Assembly (NCBI RefSeq): GCF_029023825.1 | Contig: NZ_CP118957.1 | Span: forward strand, 1,821,794-1,885,793 | Source of the DNA: Enterococcus saccharolyticus subsp. saccharolyticus | Lineage (GTDB): Bacteria; Bacillota; Bacilli; Lactobacillales; Enterococcaceae | Direction of reading: 5' to 3' | Length of the DNA stretch: 64,000 nucleotides | Shown here: one piece after another, positions 26,570 to 35,799 of the stretch | Numbering within the stretch: the first letter of the stretch is position 1 | How the letters are laid out: each line of letters starts with the position of its first letter | Translations under genes and position numbers: made by a program | The notes under the pieces: generated by a model | Databases searched by the model: none | Seen by the model: only the letters and a program-made list of their open reading frames with translations | What the model was told of the DNA's origin: nothing

Positions 26570-27782
26570 TCGTAGTTACTCCTTCATGTGTTGTTTCATC
26601 TTTTGATTCATTGTCAGTTAATGCGCCAATGACAGTTCCTCGAATCACAACGCCCATCAAACGATCATTATCATCAACGACCGCTAATGGTGTTGGTGAA
26701 TCATAAATTAAGTTAAAGATATCTGATACCAAGGTATCCTTGTGTACTTTTTGAACATTTTTATCAATGACTTCTTTTAATGGTAGTTCTTGCTTGCGCG
26801 CTTCACGTGCTGATTCAGCAGTTAGGCTTCCTTTTAATTGGCGTTTACGGTCAACAGCCAATAACATACTAACCTCTTCTTTACGCATACGTTGCAATGC
26901 GACATTTGGTCCATCAATTTCAATGTTGGTTGTTAAGGCTGGTACCATGATATTTTCTGCAGTTAATACTTTAGAGCGATCCACATCCTCAACGAATTCA
27001 CGAACAAAATCGTTAGCTGGATTGGTTAAAATTTCTTCTCCCGTACCAATTTGCATAATTTGACCATCTTTCATCAACGCAATTCGGTCACCGATACGTA
27101 GTGCTTCATTTAAGTCATGTGTAATAAAGATAATTGTTTTTTGTACTTTTTCTTGTAGTTCTAACAATTCATCTTGCATTTCACGACGAATCAATGGGTC
27201 AAGTGCTGAGAACGCCTCATCCATTAATAAAATTTCTGGATCATTTGCCAATGCACGTGCTAAACCGACACGTTGTTGCATCCCACCAGACAATTGGTTT
27301 GGGTATTGATCTTTAAATGATAATAAACCTGAATTATCTAATGCTTGTTCCGCACGTTGACGACGTTCTTCTTTTGGTACGCCACGAACTTCTAACCCAT
27401 ATTCGGTATTTTCCAAAATTGTACGCTGTGGAAACAGCCCAAAATTTTGGAAAACCATATTGATTTTATGACGACGTACTTCACGTAATTGCTCTTTTGT
27501 CATTTTTGAAACATCTTCTCCATCAATGTAGATGTTTCCTGAAGAAGGTTCAATTAAACGATTCAATAGACGGATTAATGTAGATTTCCCACTACCAGAT
27601 AATCCCATGATAACGAAAATTTCTCCTTCGTTCACTTCAAAGCTTGCATCATAAACCCCGACTGTTGCGCCAGTTTTTTCGACGATTTCATTTTTAGTTT
27701 TATTTTCTTTCACCATAGCTAATGCTTGTTGGCTCTTTTTACCAAAGACTTTTGTTAGATGTTCAACACGAACTTTACTCAA
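26562..27782 (-). CDS. opuAA: Betaine ABC transporter ATPase with CBS domains
   Basis: The protein has 406 residues: Walker [10 protein letters not shown], signature LSGGMQQR, Walker [15 protein letters not shown]-loop ITHDLNEAL. Two tandem CBS domains follow (about residues 275-395), the sensor region that in OpuA controls ionic-strength and c-di-AMP inhibition. I place the start at TTG 27782, nine nt after AAAGGAG; upstream in-frame codons belong to the leader. Transcription starts at the BusR-covered promoter just upstream. Confidence 0.94.
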   Translation of the reverse strand: MSKVRVEHLTKVFGKKSQQALAMVKENKTKNEIVEKTGATVGVYDASFEVNEGEIFVIMGLSGSGKSTLIRLLNRLIEPSSGNIYIDGEDVSKMTKEQLREVRRHKINMVFQNFGLFPQRTILENTEYGLEVRGVPKEERRQRAEQALDNSGLLSFKDQYPNQLSGGMQQRVGLARALANDPEILLMDEAFSALDPLIRREMQDELLELQEKVQKTIIFITHDLNEALRIGDRIALMKDGQIMQIGTGEEILTNPANDFVREFVEDVDRSKVLTAENIMVPALTTNIEIDGPNVALQRMRKEEVSMLLAVDRKRQLKGSLTAESAREARKQELPLKEVIDKNVQKVHKDTLVSDIFNLIYDSPTPLAVVDDNDRLMGVVIRGTVIGALTDNESKDETTHEGVTTNA

Positions 27783-27835
27783 ACAAAAACACTCCTTTAC
27801 AATTATTTCATGATTTTTTTCTGAAAACCTCACCT

Positions 27836-27877
27836 AAGTGACCATACTATCGTAACACCGTATGGTCACTTTGTCAA
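27836..27877 (-). promoter_or_regulatory. opuA promoter with BusR operator
   Basis: On the minus strand TTGACA (27872-27877) and TACGAT (27849-27854) are 17 nt apart. A perfect 12-bp inverted repeat, AAGTGACCATAC (27836-27847) and GTATGGTCACTT (27860-27871), fills the spacer and runs past the -10. The AGTGAC/GTCACT ends match the sites known for BusR of lactococci and streptococci. Confidence 0.88.
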
Positions 27878-27916
27878 AAAAAAAACACACAACTCTTTTT
27901 CGAATTGTGTGTTTTC
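27878..27916 (-). terminator. busR terminator
   Basis: AACACACAATTCG pairs with GAGTTGTGTGTTTT and is followed by a long T run that ends at the opuA -35. Confidence 0.85.
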
Positions 27917-27917
27917 G

Positions 27918-28562
27918 TTATTCATTTGGGTAAAAAAAGTTCTCCATTCGTTGGAAACTTAACTCGCTGCCAACAAAGTAAACAATATTGCCAATACTTA
28001 ATTTAGCATACGGTCCGGGGGATAATAACAATTCGGTCTCTGTTTGAATCGCTACGACCGTTGCCCCAGTCACTTGCCAAATATTTAGTTCCACAATGCT
28101 TTTTTCTAAATGCAATGCTTTTTCTGTTATTTTTAATTCATAGGGAATGAAGGGCGAAATATCATGTACTTGTTTCGTTTGATTGACTAACGCTTCTAAT
28201 AACTCAGAAAAGTTGGCTAGTTCTTGTCGTTGTCTATCAATACCATCTGCAATTTCTTGTTGAATTTCTTTTACCGATTGTACATTACGATATTTCTCAA
28301 CAAATTTTTGGGCATTTTCTTTTGACGACACATACGCACCACTACCATGTCGAACTTCCATAATTTCTAAATCTACCAAAACATTAATTGCTTTACGTGC
28401 AGTTTCGGGCGAAACATTAAAATTACTAGCTAATGTAGAACGAGCATGAATCTTCTCTCCTACCTTGTAGCGACCTTCCACCACGCGTTCAGCAATTTCA
28501 ACGGCAATTTGTTGGTAGCGTGGAAGTGACACTCGTTTTTTAGGTTTCATACTTTTTTCCAT
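27918..28562 (-). CDS. busR: Osmostress repressor BusR (GntR HTH plus TrkA_C)
   Basis: The protein has 214 residues. A GntR winged helix (about 12-80: RYQQIAVEIAERVVEG, STLASNFNVSPETARKAINV, VRHGSGAYV) is followed by a coiled coil (EIQQEIADGIDRQRQ) and a C-terminal RCK_C/TrkA_C domain (NIWQVTGATVVAIQ, SPGPYAKLSIGNIVYFVG). This architecture is that of BusR, which represses betaine uptake when c-di-AMP binds the RCK_C domain. Position immediately upstream of opuAA and the operator found there support the assignment strongly. Confidence 0.93.
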   Translation of the reverse strand: MEKSMKPKKRVSLPRYQQIAVEIAERVVEGRYKVGEKIHARSTLASNFNVSPETARKAINVLVDLEIMEVRHGSGAYVSSKENAQKFVEKYRNVQSVKEIQQEIADGIDRQRQELANFSELLEALVNQTKQVHDISPFIPYELKITEKALHLEKSIVELNIWQVTGATVVAIQTETELLLSPGPYAKLSIGNIVYFVGSELSFQRMENFFYPNE

Positions 28563-28632
28563 TTTTCTACCTTCTTGTCCTCATATTTTAACTGCATAGT
28601 ATCACATCTGCAATTCTGAAAACAAGTTTCCG

Positions 28633-29967
28633 TTAAAAAAATCCCTTCAAGCGTCCTTGTAAGCGCGTGTCTAATGAAGCAAACGCCTCTTCAAAACGTC
28701 TGCCTGCATGAAACTGCTGAGCACCAAGGATTAATTGCTCGCTTGTTGCTTCGATCTTATGTTCACCAAATAAACTTTGAATATAGGCTGTTAAAATTTC
28801 TGGTTGTGTTTGTGTCTCGGGACTTTTTAGTAACAGCGCTAACGTTTGAAAGAAAATATCAGGTAGTGCCGTCATTTTCTGTGCAAAAACTTGTTCATAC
28901 GCCTCTTTTTCTAAGCGAATCGCCCGCAATAAGCCATTACGAATTACTCGTGGAACTCCTAAGAAAAAGGATTGTTCAAAGCCGTATTTTACATATTCAC
29001 GCACAATCACTTGAACAATTTCTTCGGTCAACATCTGTGTCCGTTCATTAAATTGTTGCAGTAATAAAAAAGCATAGTCTTTGTTTTCTCGAGGTAGTTG
29101 CTGCAATTCATCAAGTAATACGTGAAAATAATCCCGTGGAATTTTTGTTCGCACAGATGTTTTAGGTAATAACCACCGACTTTTTTTGGTTAAAAAACAT
29201 TTATCAAGATAGATAGACGTTGTTGCTAGGTCTTCTAAAAAATCACGATAAAAACTTTCAAATAATTCCTTTTGCACCAAAAATTGAGCAGCATCACCTT
29301 TAGCTTGTTGATTCACACGTCGAATCTCGGTTTCCAACGCTTCATAATCTGCAATATAGATGGGCATTTGAACTTCTCGAAATTCTACAATGCGTTTTGG
29401 TAATTTTTGGTTTAGTTGAATCGGTTTAGCAAGTTGATTATTACGAAAGACTGCGTAACAATATCTGCGCCAAACTTGTTCTGGAAATTTTACCTGATTC
29501 TTTTTTAACCATAACAATTCGTCCATCGCAATATCAATCTCGTTCACGCCTTTTTGAATTTCACGAGCTACTTCAATTGGAATATTCAAATGATCCGCAA
29601 AATGATTAATACCTAATGCGATTGTTTCCTGTTTTTTTGTGGATTGTAAAAGAAATTGAAATTTCAAAGGTCGCCCACATTTACAAGTTAATTTTGTACC
29701 ATCAGGCAAGGGCTCTGGATAAAAGGGGTTGATTTTTAATTCCGAAAAACGCCATTGTGTCGTTTTCATGTAACTATTTTTTAAAAATAGCGAACGAATA
29801 CGGTATTTGCGATGCTGTTCCAACAATACTTTTTGTTCTTCAGTTAATGTTTGTAGTAATTCCTCTCGTTCTTTCATGGTAAATGTTTTGGCAACTCGGA
29901 CAGGGTAAAAGTGATTGCCTAGAAATTCGGGATACCAATCTGCAAAAAAATCTAAATAATCATTCAT
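28633..29967 (-). CDS. Conserved protein of unknown function
   Basis: The protein has 444 residues and I do not recognise it. It has no signal peptide or membrane segment. It has a CKCGRPLKFQF element near residue 95, which could be a small metal or structural site, followed by LGINHFADHLNIP and KGVNEIDIAMDELLWLK. The remainder is mostly predicted helix, rich in charged and aromatic residues. The start ATG 29967 follows AAAGGAA; a longer start at 30003 has no good site. It is divergent from the FAD oxidoreductase gene and follows no operon partner. Confidence 0.7.
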   Translation of the reverse strand: MNDYLDFFADWYPEFLGNHFYPVRVAKTFTMKEREELLQTLTEEQKVLLEQHRKYRIRSLFLKNSYMKTTQWRFSELKINPFYPEPLPDGTKLTCKCGRPLKFQFLLQSTKKQETIALGINHFADHLNIPIEVAREIQKGVNEIDIAMDELLWLKKNQVKFPEQVWRRYCYAVFRNNQLAKPIQLNQKLPKRIVEFREVQMPIYIADYEALETEIRRVNQQAKGDAAQFLVQKELFESFYRDFLEDLATTSIYLDKCFLTKKSRWLLPKTSVRTKIPRDYFHVLLDELQQLPRENKDYAFLLLQQFNERTQMLTEEIVQVIVREYVKYGFEQSFFLGVPRVIRNGLLRAIRLEKEAYEQVFAQKMTALPDIFFQTLALLLKSPETQTQPEILTAYIQSLFGEHKIEATSEQLILGAQQFHAGRRFEEAFASLDTRLQGRLKGFF

Positions 29968-30058
29968 AATCGTTTTTCCTTTCCGATTCATACAAATTGA
30001 CAAAGCACTTTCTATTATACTGCTTTTGTGATAAAACTAGTTAGGAAAGGAGTCACTC

Positions 30059-31162
30059 ATGAAAAAAATTGCAATTATCGGCGGTGGAATCATTGGATTA
30101 ACACTTGCCAATTACTTAGATTCAACAAAATTTGAGATTACTTTATTTGATGAAGGCATCGGCCAAGCAACCGGTGCAAGTGCGGGCATCATTTCTCCTT
30201 GGTTATCCAAACGCCGAAATAAAAAATGGTACCAATTAGCGAAAGATGGGGCTGCTTTTTTTCCTAAATTGATTCAAGATTTAAAACTAGATGAAACCAT
30301 TTATTCCGCTTGTGGTACGCTATTATTACGCGAGCAAACAGGACTGCTTTCATTGGCAGAACTAGCCGAAACAAGAAAAAAAGAAGCACCTGAAATCGGA
30401 GACATTCAATTATTATCCGCTGAACAAACACAAGTATACTTACCTTTATTAAAACCAGCACCTGCTTTATATGTTTCAGGTGGTGGACGTTTGGATGGTC
30501 GCGCCTATCTGGCACATGCCACCAAACAAGCAGAAGCGCATGGTGTGACAATCATCCGTGAAAAAGCAATTATTCAATCAGGTGACACTCACTGGCAAGT
30601 TCAAAGTGCCACACAACACCTTGAGGCTGATTTAATTGCCGTTACTGCGGGACCATTTGTGAAGCCCTTGTTAGAAAAGCTTGCCTATCAAGTTGATATT
30701 CGCCCGCAAAAAGGGCAACTCCTGGCTTTCGATACACCCTTTAAAGAAAGCCATCATTGGCCAGTTGCTATGTTAGATGGAGAAGCTGATTTAATTCCTT
30801 TTATGAATGGGAAAATTTTATTAGGAGCAACACATGAAAATGACGGTGGTTGGGATTTAACTCCAACCAAAGAAGCTTTCACTCAGCTTGTTTCAGGAAC
30901 ACACCATTTTCTAGAAAATCCTGAATTATTTTCCAAGCAAACACCAAATTATTTTGTCGGTACTCGTGCCTACACTTCCGATTTCGCTCCCTTTTTTGGT
31001 CCATTGGAAGAAACATTGGTTGTTGCAAGTGGCTTAGGTTCTTCTGGTTTAACAACAGGTCCCTACATTGGGTATTTACTTGCGAATTATTTTAATGAAA
31101 CGACTTGGCAAACGGAACACTATCAAAAACCCATCGATACCTACATCAAAAAAACATGCTGA
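30059..31162 (+). CDS. FAD-dependent oxidoreductase (DAO / D-amino acid dehydrogenase-like)
   Basis: The protein has 367 residues. The N-terminal Rossmann nucleotide-binding motif IIGGGIIGLTLANYL is followed by GASAGIISPW, then a glycine/serine-rich FAD contact near the C-terminus (VASGLGSSGLTTGP). These fit the DAO superfamily, including glycine oxidase, sarcosine oxidase and DadA-like dehydrogenases. The substrate is not determinable. It starts at ATG 30059 behind GGAAAGGAG. The C-terminal KTC codons lie in the shared terminator with the convergent 5'-nucleotidase gene. Confidence 0.85.
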   Translation: MKKIAIIGGGIIGLTLANYLDSTKFEITLFDEGIGQATGASAGIISPWLSKRRNKKWYQLAKDGAAFFPKLIQDLKLDETIYSACGTLLLREQTGLLSLAELAETRKKEAPEIGDIQLLSAEQTQVYLPLLKPAPALYVSGGGRLDGRAYLAHATKQAEAHGVTIIREKAIIQSGDTHWQVQSATQHLEADLIAVTAGPFVKPLLEKLAYQVDIRPQKGQLLAFDTPFKESHHWPVAMLDGEADLIPFMNGKILLGATHENDGGWDLTPTKEAFTQLVSGTHHFLENPELFSKQTPNYFVGTRAYTSDFAPFFGPLEETLVVASGLGSSGLTTGPYIGYLLANYFNETTWQTEHYQKPIDTYIKKTC

Positions 31163-31187
31163 AAATGACTCAGCATGTTTTTTCTTC
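31150..31187. terminator. Shared terminator covering two C-termini
   Basis: AAACATGCTGA pairs with TCAGCATGTTT around AAATGAC, followed by T (plus) and A (minus) runs. Both convergent genes end with the same codons ACA TGC TGA read from this stem. Confidence 0.85.
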
Positions 31188-32732
31188 TGCTCCAATAAAG
31201 GTAAAATTGTGATTGACAGTTGCTTCTATCTTAGGATGTGTCCGTAAATATTCACTAATTAATTCCGTCATATCAATTTGAATTTCACGAACAATTTTTT
31301 CTGATCCAAACATTGTATAATTGCCACCACCAACGGCACGGTATTGATTGGTCACTACTTCTAGTTCATCGGTTGCACTAATCGGCTGACCATGATAAGT
31401 CAGTGTAGTAATCCGTTGTCCAACCGGTTGATTCAAGTCAATCACGTAATCAATCCCTTCATACATATCGTAATTATAGTATTGTGGTTTCGGTGAAATG
31501 TATTTAGGATTAAACATAATCTGTCCTTTTTTCAGAATAAAATGATCGGCACTTTGTTCTAGCGCGGCTTTTAGTTCGGCGCCAGTTAAACGTAGCACCG
31601 CTAGCGTATTCGGATAGACGTAATTTGTAATAATATCTCGCATCGTGATCGTTTCATTAAATCCACATCCATCATTATTAAACAAGGCGGTTCCAGAAAT
31701 ATCGACACCACTGGCAGCCATTTGTACTTTATTGATAAATTCAATATATGGATGTTCGACAATTCTAGCTTGGTTCGCATCATCAATACGCATATTCCCA
31801 GCAACATGCCCCATAGGTTGATCTAACCATGCTTCCACTTCTTCATTTAATGCCGCCAATTCATCAGCAATCCTCGCATCCACTTTTTCATTGGCTGTCG
31901 CATGAATTTGCGCACAACTCGTCCTAACCTTTTTGTTGTCATGTAATTCTAAAGTAATTTCACCAACAAATGCGCCTTGATATCCTGGTTGAATCACAGG
32001 AATATCCTTCACTTTAGTAGCAATTTTTCGGTGTTGATGTCCCGTAACGAGTGCATCAATTCCAGGGACTTTATGTAATAAATCATAACCTTCATTTTCA
32101 CCAGTTAATTGTTCCGTTGGTTCACCTGTTTTGAGGTCCTTTTCAAAGCCTCCATGATACGAAACAATGACGATATCGGCTGCTTCTCGCAGTTTAGGCA
32201 CATATTTTTTCGCGGTATCAACAGCACTAACGAAAGTAAGTTTTTCAATAATTGTTGGTTGTTCCCAATGCGGAATATATTGTGTCACTAACCCTAAAAT
32301 AGCAACTTTCAGATTTTCTTTTTCCAACAAAACATACGGCTGTCCAAATGCAGGCTCGCCCTCTTCGTTTAGAATATTTGCCGCTAAAACAGGATGATGA
32401 TAACTAGCAATGACTTCTTCTAAATAATCAATACCATAATTAAATTCATGATTTCCTAACACACTCACATCATAGCTTAATTGATTAATGATTTTCGTGA
32501 TTGCTTGAGCACCATGTTGTGGCTGTTTGCGCACATAATAACTTAAAGGTGAACCTTGGATAAAATCACCATTCTCAATTAAAACAACTGGTCCACAAGC
32601 TTTTTGGCGCAATTCATTTAATTTTGTAGCGACTTTGGCTGTGCCAAATGGCAAGTCTAAACCTCGTGCAGTGTAATTAGTTGGCATTAGATAGCCATGC
32701 ATGTCACTTGTTGCTAAAATTGTTAATTTCAT
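31170..32732 (-). CDS. Bifunctional metallophosphatase/5'-nucleotidase (UshA/YunD-like)
   Basis: The protein has 520 residues. The calcineurin-like metal-binding domain has ATSDMHG, ENGDFIQGSP, LGNHEFNYG, VSYHGG and TGHQHRK. The C-terminal 5'-nucleotidase domain carries FNNDGCGFN-type substrate contacts and YRAVGGGNYTMF. There is no signal peptide, so unlike secreted UshA it probably works in the cytoplasm, like YunD. Likely substrates are nucleotides or nucleotide sugars. It starts at ATG 32732; no operon partner. Confidence 0.88.
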   Translation of the reverse strand: MKLTILATSDMHGYLMPTNYTARGLDLPFGTAKVATKLNELRQKACGPVVLIENGDFIQGSPLSYYVRKQPQHGAQAITKIINQLSYDVSVLGNHEFNYGIDYLEEVIASYHHPVLAANILNEEGEPAFGQPYVLLEKENLKVAILGLVTQYIPHWEQPTIIEKLTFVSAVDTAKKYVPKLREAADIVIVSYHGGFEKDLKTGEPTEQLTGENEGYDLLHKVPGIDALVTGHQHRKIATKVKDIPVIQPGYQGAFVGEITLELHDNKKVRTSCAQIHATANEKVDARIADELAALNEEVEAWLDQPMGHVAGNMRIDDANQARIVEHPYIEFINKVQMAASGVDISGTALFNNDGCGFNETITMRDIITNYVYPNTLAVLRLTGAELKAALEQSADHFILKKGQIMFNPKYISPKPQYYNYDMYEGIDYVIDLNQPVGQRITTLTYHGQPISATDELEVVTNQYRAVGGGNYTMFGSEKIVREIQIDMTELISEYLRTHPKIEATVNHNFTFIGAEEKTC

Positions 32733-32863
32733 GTCTGTTCCCCTTTAATCATCTTCTTCCTCATAGTAAATCAAAAAAGATGGGATAGCAATTTAGACCC
32801 TTGCTTATATGAATGTTTTCTCATCAATGTTTGTGTTTTACTAAACAGAATATTCTCTACAGA

Positions 32864-32936
32864 GACAAAAATAGCCAAATGCTATAGAGGCTCCTACATT
32901 TGTGCCTCTCATTTATAACATTCGACTATTTTCATT
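32864..32936. terminator. Long-loop bidirectional stem related to the 5641-5742 element
   Basis: The outer arms AAAAATAGCCAAATG and CATTCGACTATTTT are nearly complementary, and they enclose an inner hairpin AGAGGC/GCCTCT. It ends the ECF transporter operon (minus). The 211-nt gap 32733-32943 contains nothing else I can support. Confidence 0.65.
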
Positions 32937-32943
32937 CATTTTT

Positions 32944-34365
32944 TTATTTCTCTAGCATTTCTTCCAGAATAATTTTATTATCCGCAACAATTTCCCCATT
33001 TTCCATGGTTAACATGCGCTGACAGGTCATCTTCAAAAACTCTTTATCGTGCGTAATCACCAGAATCAATACGTCTGCTTGGCGCAACCGCTGAATTAAC
33101 CGACTGACTTCTCTCATCCGCTCTAAATCCAATCCACTTGTTGGTTCATCAAAAACGAGAATTTTTTTGCCAGAAAGCATCGCAGCCGCTAATGCAACTC
33201 GTTGTTTCTCACCGCCGGATAAAGTTTGCGGATGACGATGCAGTAACGAATCTAAAGATAACCACGATACCACATCATCATACGCCGTTAAATCAGGAGC
33301 TTTCGCTGTGATTTCTTTCTCAACTGTTTCAAAAAACAGCTGTAAGTTCACATCTTGCATGACAATATAACTTTCTTTAAGCAAACGACGCATCGAAATT
33401 TTCTGTCCACGATAACTAATTTTCCCTTGCTTAGGTTTTAATAATCCTGTCAGTAGCTGTGAAAGAGTTGATTTTCCTGAACCATTTTTGCCAACCAATC
33501 CAATAACTTCATTTCCAGCCAATTCCAAAGCTGGAATCAATAGACCTTTGGCTTGTTTAGGATAACGATACGTGAGATTTTCAACACGAAGCAATGGCGG
33601 TTCCAGCGAATGATAGGTTGTTGTTTGAAGCGCTACTGGTTGCAAACTTCGTAAACCTAATTGGGCAATTTCAGAATCTTTTTTCGCTAAGAGCTCTGCT
33701 TTTGTCCAATGAATTCCTGCTGGCAAAAATAAAAAGTGATCCGCACTCTCCATTAAATAAGACAAACGATGTTCCGCAATGATAATGGTAAATCCTTCAT
33801 TCTTTAACCAAGCTAAATACTGACGTAGTTTTTCAATCGTTGCCTCATCTAAGTTACTGGAAGGTTCATCTAGTAAAAATAGTTTTGGCGCTAACGTACA
33901 GGCAGAACCAAAAGCGACTAGTTGTTTTTCGCCACCAGAAAGTTGAAACATACTTTTTTCTAAAAAACGAGTTAGATTAAATTCATTCGCCACCGATTGG
34001 ACACGTTTTACCATTTCTTCTTGGGCTACCCCAGCATTCTCCATTGGAAAAGCTAATTCTGAATACACATCTTGCGTAAAAAATTGTGTTTTAGGATTTT
34101 GAAAAACCATGCCAATGTTTTCTACATAATCCGAAAATTCACGTTTTTCTAAAGGCTGTTCAAAAACGTTACCGATACCTTGCATCTTCGCTTCATATAA
34201 TTCAGGAATTAATCCACTAAATACGTTGATTAACGAAGATTTCCCACTACCACTTTTTCCGCAAAGAACGAGCATTTCGCCAGCATTTACTTTTAAATGA
34301 AGCTGACTTAAAATTGCTTGCTCATGATATTCCAAGGAAAAATCCGTTAATTCAATGATGGCCAT
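32944..34365 (-). CDS. ECF transporter ATPase with two fused ABC domains
   Basis: The protein has 473 residues with two complete ATPase cassettes. The first has GKSGSGKSS, QLSGGEKQLV and LFLLDEPSSNLD. The second (from about residue 260) has GKNGSGKST, LSGGEKQRV and ILVFDEPTSGLD. It therefore replaces a separate EcfA1/EcfA2 pair. ATG 34365 follows AGGAGG; the longer in-frame start lies in the upstream gene. It overlaps ecfT by 19 nt. This is a dedicated (group I type) ECF set, separate from any housekeeping shared ECF module. Confidence 0.9.
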   Translation of the reverse strand: MAIIELTDFSLEYHEQAILSQLHLKVNAGEMLVLCGKSGSGKSSLINVFSGLIPELYEAKMQGIGNVFEQPLEKREFSDYVENIGMVFQNPKTQFFTQDVYSELAFPMENAGVAQEEMVKRVQSVANEFNLTRFLEKSMFQLSGGEKQLVAFGSACTLAPKLFLLDEPSSNLDEATIEKLRQYLAWLKNEGFTIIIAEHRLSYLMESADHFLFLPAGIHWTKAELLAKKDSEIAQLGLRSLQPVALQTTTYHSLEPPLLRVENLTYRYPKQAKGLLIPALELAGNEVIGLVGKNGSGKSTLSQLLTGLLKPKQGKISYRGQKISMRRLLKESYIVMQDVNLQLFFETVEKEITAKAPDLTAYDDVVSWLSLDSLLHRHPQTLSGGEKQRVALAAAMLSGKKILVFDEPTSGLDLERMREVSRLIQRLRQADVLILVITHDKEFLKMTCQRMLTMENGEIVADNKIILEEMLEK

Positions 34366-35051
34366 AACAATCTTCCTCCTATACATAGAACAAGTATGCC
34401 CATTAAGACATAATCTTGCCATTGAAAACGCAACGGATAAATACTCGTATGTTTTTTCGAATTTCCTAACCCACGAACCATCGCCGTTGCCGATAAATCA
34501 ATGGCAGTATTATCTGCTGACATTAAAATGGGAATAATAATATATTCCATCGTTGTCAGTGGATGCAAAAGCATGTCCCAATAACTCATTGCAATCCCAC
34601 GAAAACGCAACGCTTTGCGAATATTTTTAAAATCTTGTAATAATGTAGGAAAAAAGCGAAACAACACTGTTAATGGGACAATCAATGAAAATGGCACCCG
34701 CAATTTTTGTAATGCAGCAATCCATTCACTAATTTTTGTCCCACTCATCGCAAAACTTGCTGACATGACTGTCGGCAACAACCGACGACTACCAATCAAA
34801 ACAAACGATAATAAACCAAAAATCACATGGTCACCTTGTGGATACGTCCAATAATCTAAACCCGCTAGTAACCAAAAGACGGAATAATACCCGATCCCCT
34901 TTTTCCATTCTCCAATCAATAAAAACAAAACGAACAAAACCGTCATAAATAAACACTCATAAAAAAATGACAGAGGTACCATCAAGCTAAAGCTAGCAAA
35001 TAAAATGACACAAAGTTTTGTTCGTGGGTCGAATCTTAGTCCCTTTTTCAT
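34347..35051 (-). CDS. ECF transporter transmembrane component (EcfT)
   Basis: The protein has 234 residues with 5-6 membrane segments (for example FASFSLMVPLSFFY, MTVLFVLFLLIG). It has the cytoplasmic coupling region with the characteristic Ala-Arg-Gly type motifs (KALRFRGIAM, ATAMVRGLGN) that dock on the EcfA ATPases. It starts at ATG 35051, three nt after the S component gene. Confidence 0.88.
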   Translation of the reverse strand: MKKGLRFDPRTKLCVILFASFSLMVPLSFFYECLFMTVLFVLFLLIGEWKKGIGYYSVFWLLAGLDYWTYPQGDHVIFGLLSFVLIGSRRLLPTVMSASFAMSGTKISEWIAALQKLRVPFSLIVPLTVLFRFFPTLLQDFKNIRKALRFRGIAMSYWDMLLHPLTTMEYIIIPILMSADNTAIDLSATAMVRGLGNSKKHTSIYPLRFQWQDYVLMGILVLCIGGRLLWPSLN

Positions 35052-35054
35052 CGC

Positions 35055-35639
35055 TTACCTCTTTGTTTGGAAATGTTTTGCTAATAATCGACGACCGATA
35101 TAAATACCTGCAATCGAACAAACAATAACAGAAATCACACATACAATAAAACCAACTGTTGTAATTGGTGTGAAAACATAGTTAATATACTCCGCATCTT
35201 TTCCACGACGAATTAGTGAATCCACATACGCATTTTTCATAAACCACATTGGCAATAATGGGCCAGTTAACCCAAAACTAAAAATAGTGTAGCTGACTAA
35301 TGTACGTAGTTTTTCATTGGCTTGCCAACGGTATTGAATAAAATCAGCCAAAATAGCACATACAAAACTAGGAATAAATGACAGCGCAAAATGCCCTGTG
35401 ATTAAAAAGAGTAAGCCAAATACACCACCCATTACCGAGATTCCACCAAATCGTGGCACTTTTTGTAAAAGCAACAAATAAATAATTCCCGAAAAAAGTG
35501 CTGAAGCAGCTGGTAACAATAAGGAATCAAAAACTGGTACGGCTAATTTTAAAACAACCATCACAATTGCCACAACAAAAAAATAGATGGCTGTATAAAC
35601 CCCTGTAAAAATAAGTTCTTGCATCTTTAATTTCTTCAT
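35055..35639 (-). CDS. ECF S component, MptD / Trep_Strep family
   Basis: The protein has 194 residues with six membrane segments (TGVYTAIYFFVVAIVMVVL, ..., FIVCVISVIVCSIAGIYIG). LAKHFQTKR is the C-terminal tail. It matches the MptD/Trep_Strep group of predicted substrate-capture proteins of ECF transporters. No ligand is established for the group, and no biosynthetic gene or riboswitch beside it suggests one. It is first in the three-gene operon S - T - AA; AGAGGAG precedes the ATG. Confidence 0.82.
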   Translation of the reverse strand: MKKLKMQELIFTGVYTAIYFFVVAIVMVVLKLAVPVFDSLLLPAASALFSGIIYLLLLQKVPRFGGISVMGGVFGLLFLITGHFALSFIPSFVCAILADFIQYRWQANEKLRTLVSYTIFSFGLTGPLLPMWFMKNAYVDSLIRRGKDAEYINYVFTPITTVGFIVCVISVIVCSIAGIYIGRRLLAKHFQTKR

Positions 35640-35731
35640 AGAAAGCTCCTCTATCTCATATTTTTAAATAACTTCCACGATTGAAAATTATATCACATTT
35701 TAGAACAGCACTTCTACTTACTGCTTGTGAA

Positions 35732-35773
35732 AATGAAAAAGTGAGTTACTTTCGACTAAAAAGCAACTCACTT
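35732..35773 (-). terminator. Terminator of the fructan locus
   Basis: AAGTGAGTT pairs with AACTCACTT about 17 nt apart, followed by TTTTCATTTT on the minus strand. Confidence 0.7.
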
Positions 35774-35799
35774 CATCTTAATATTCTTATCGGAACACA

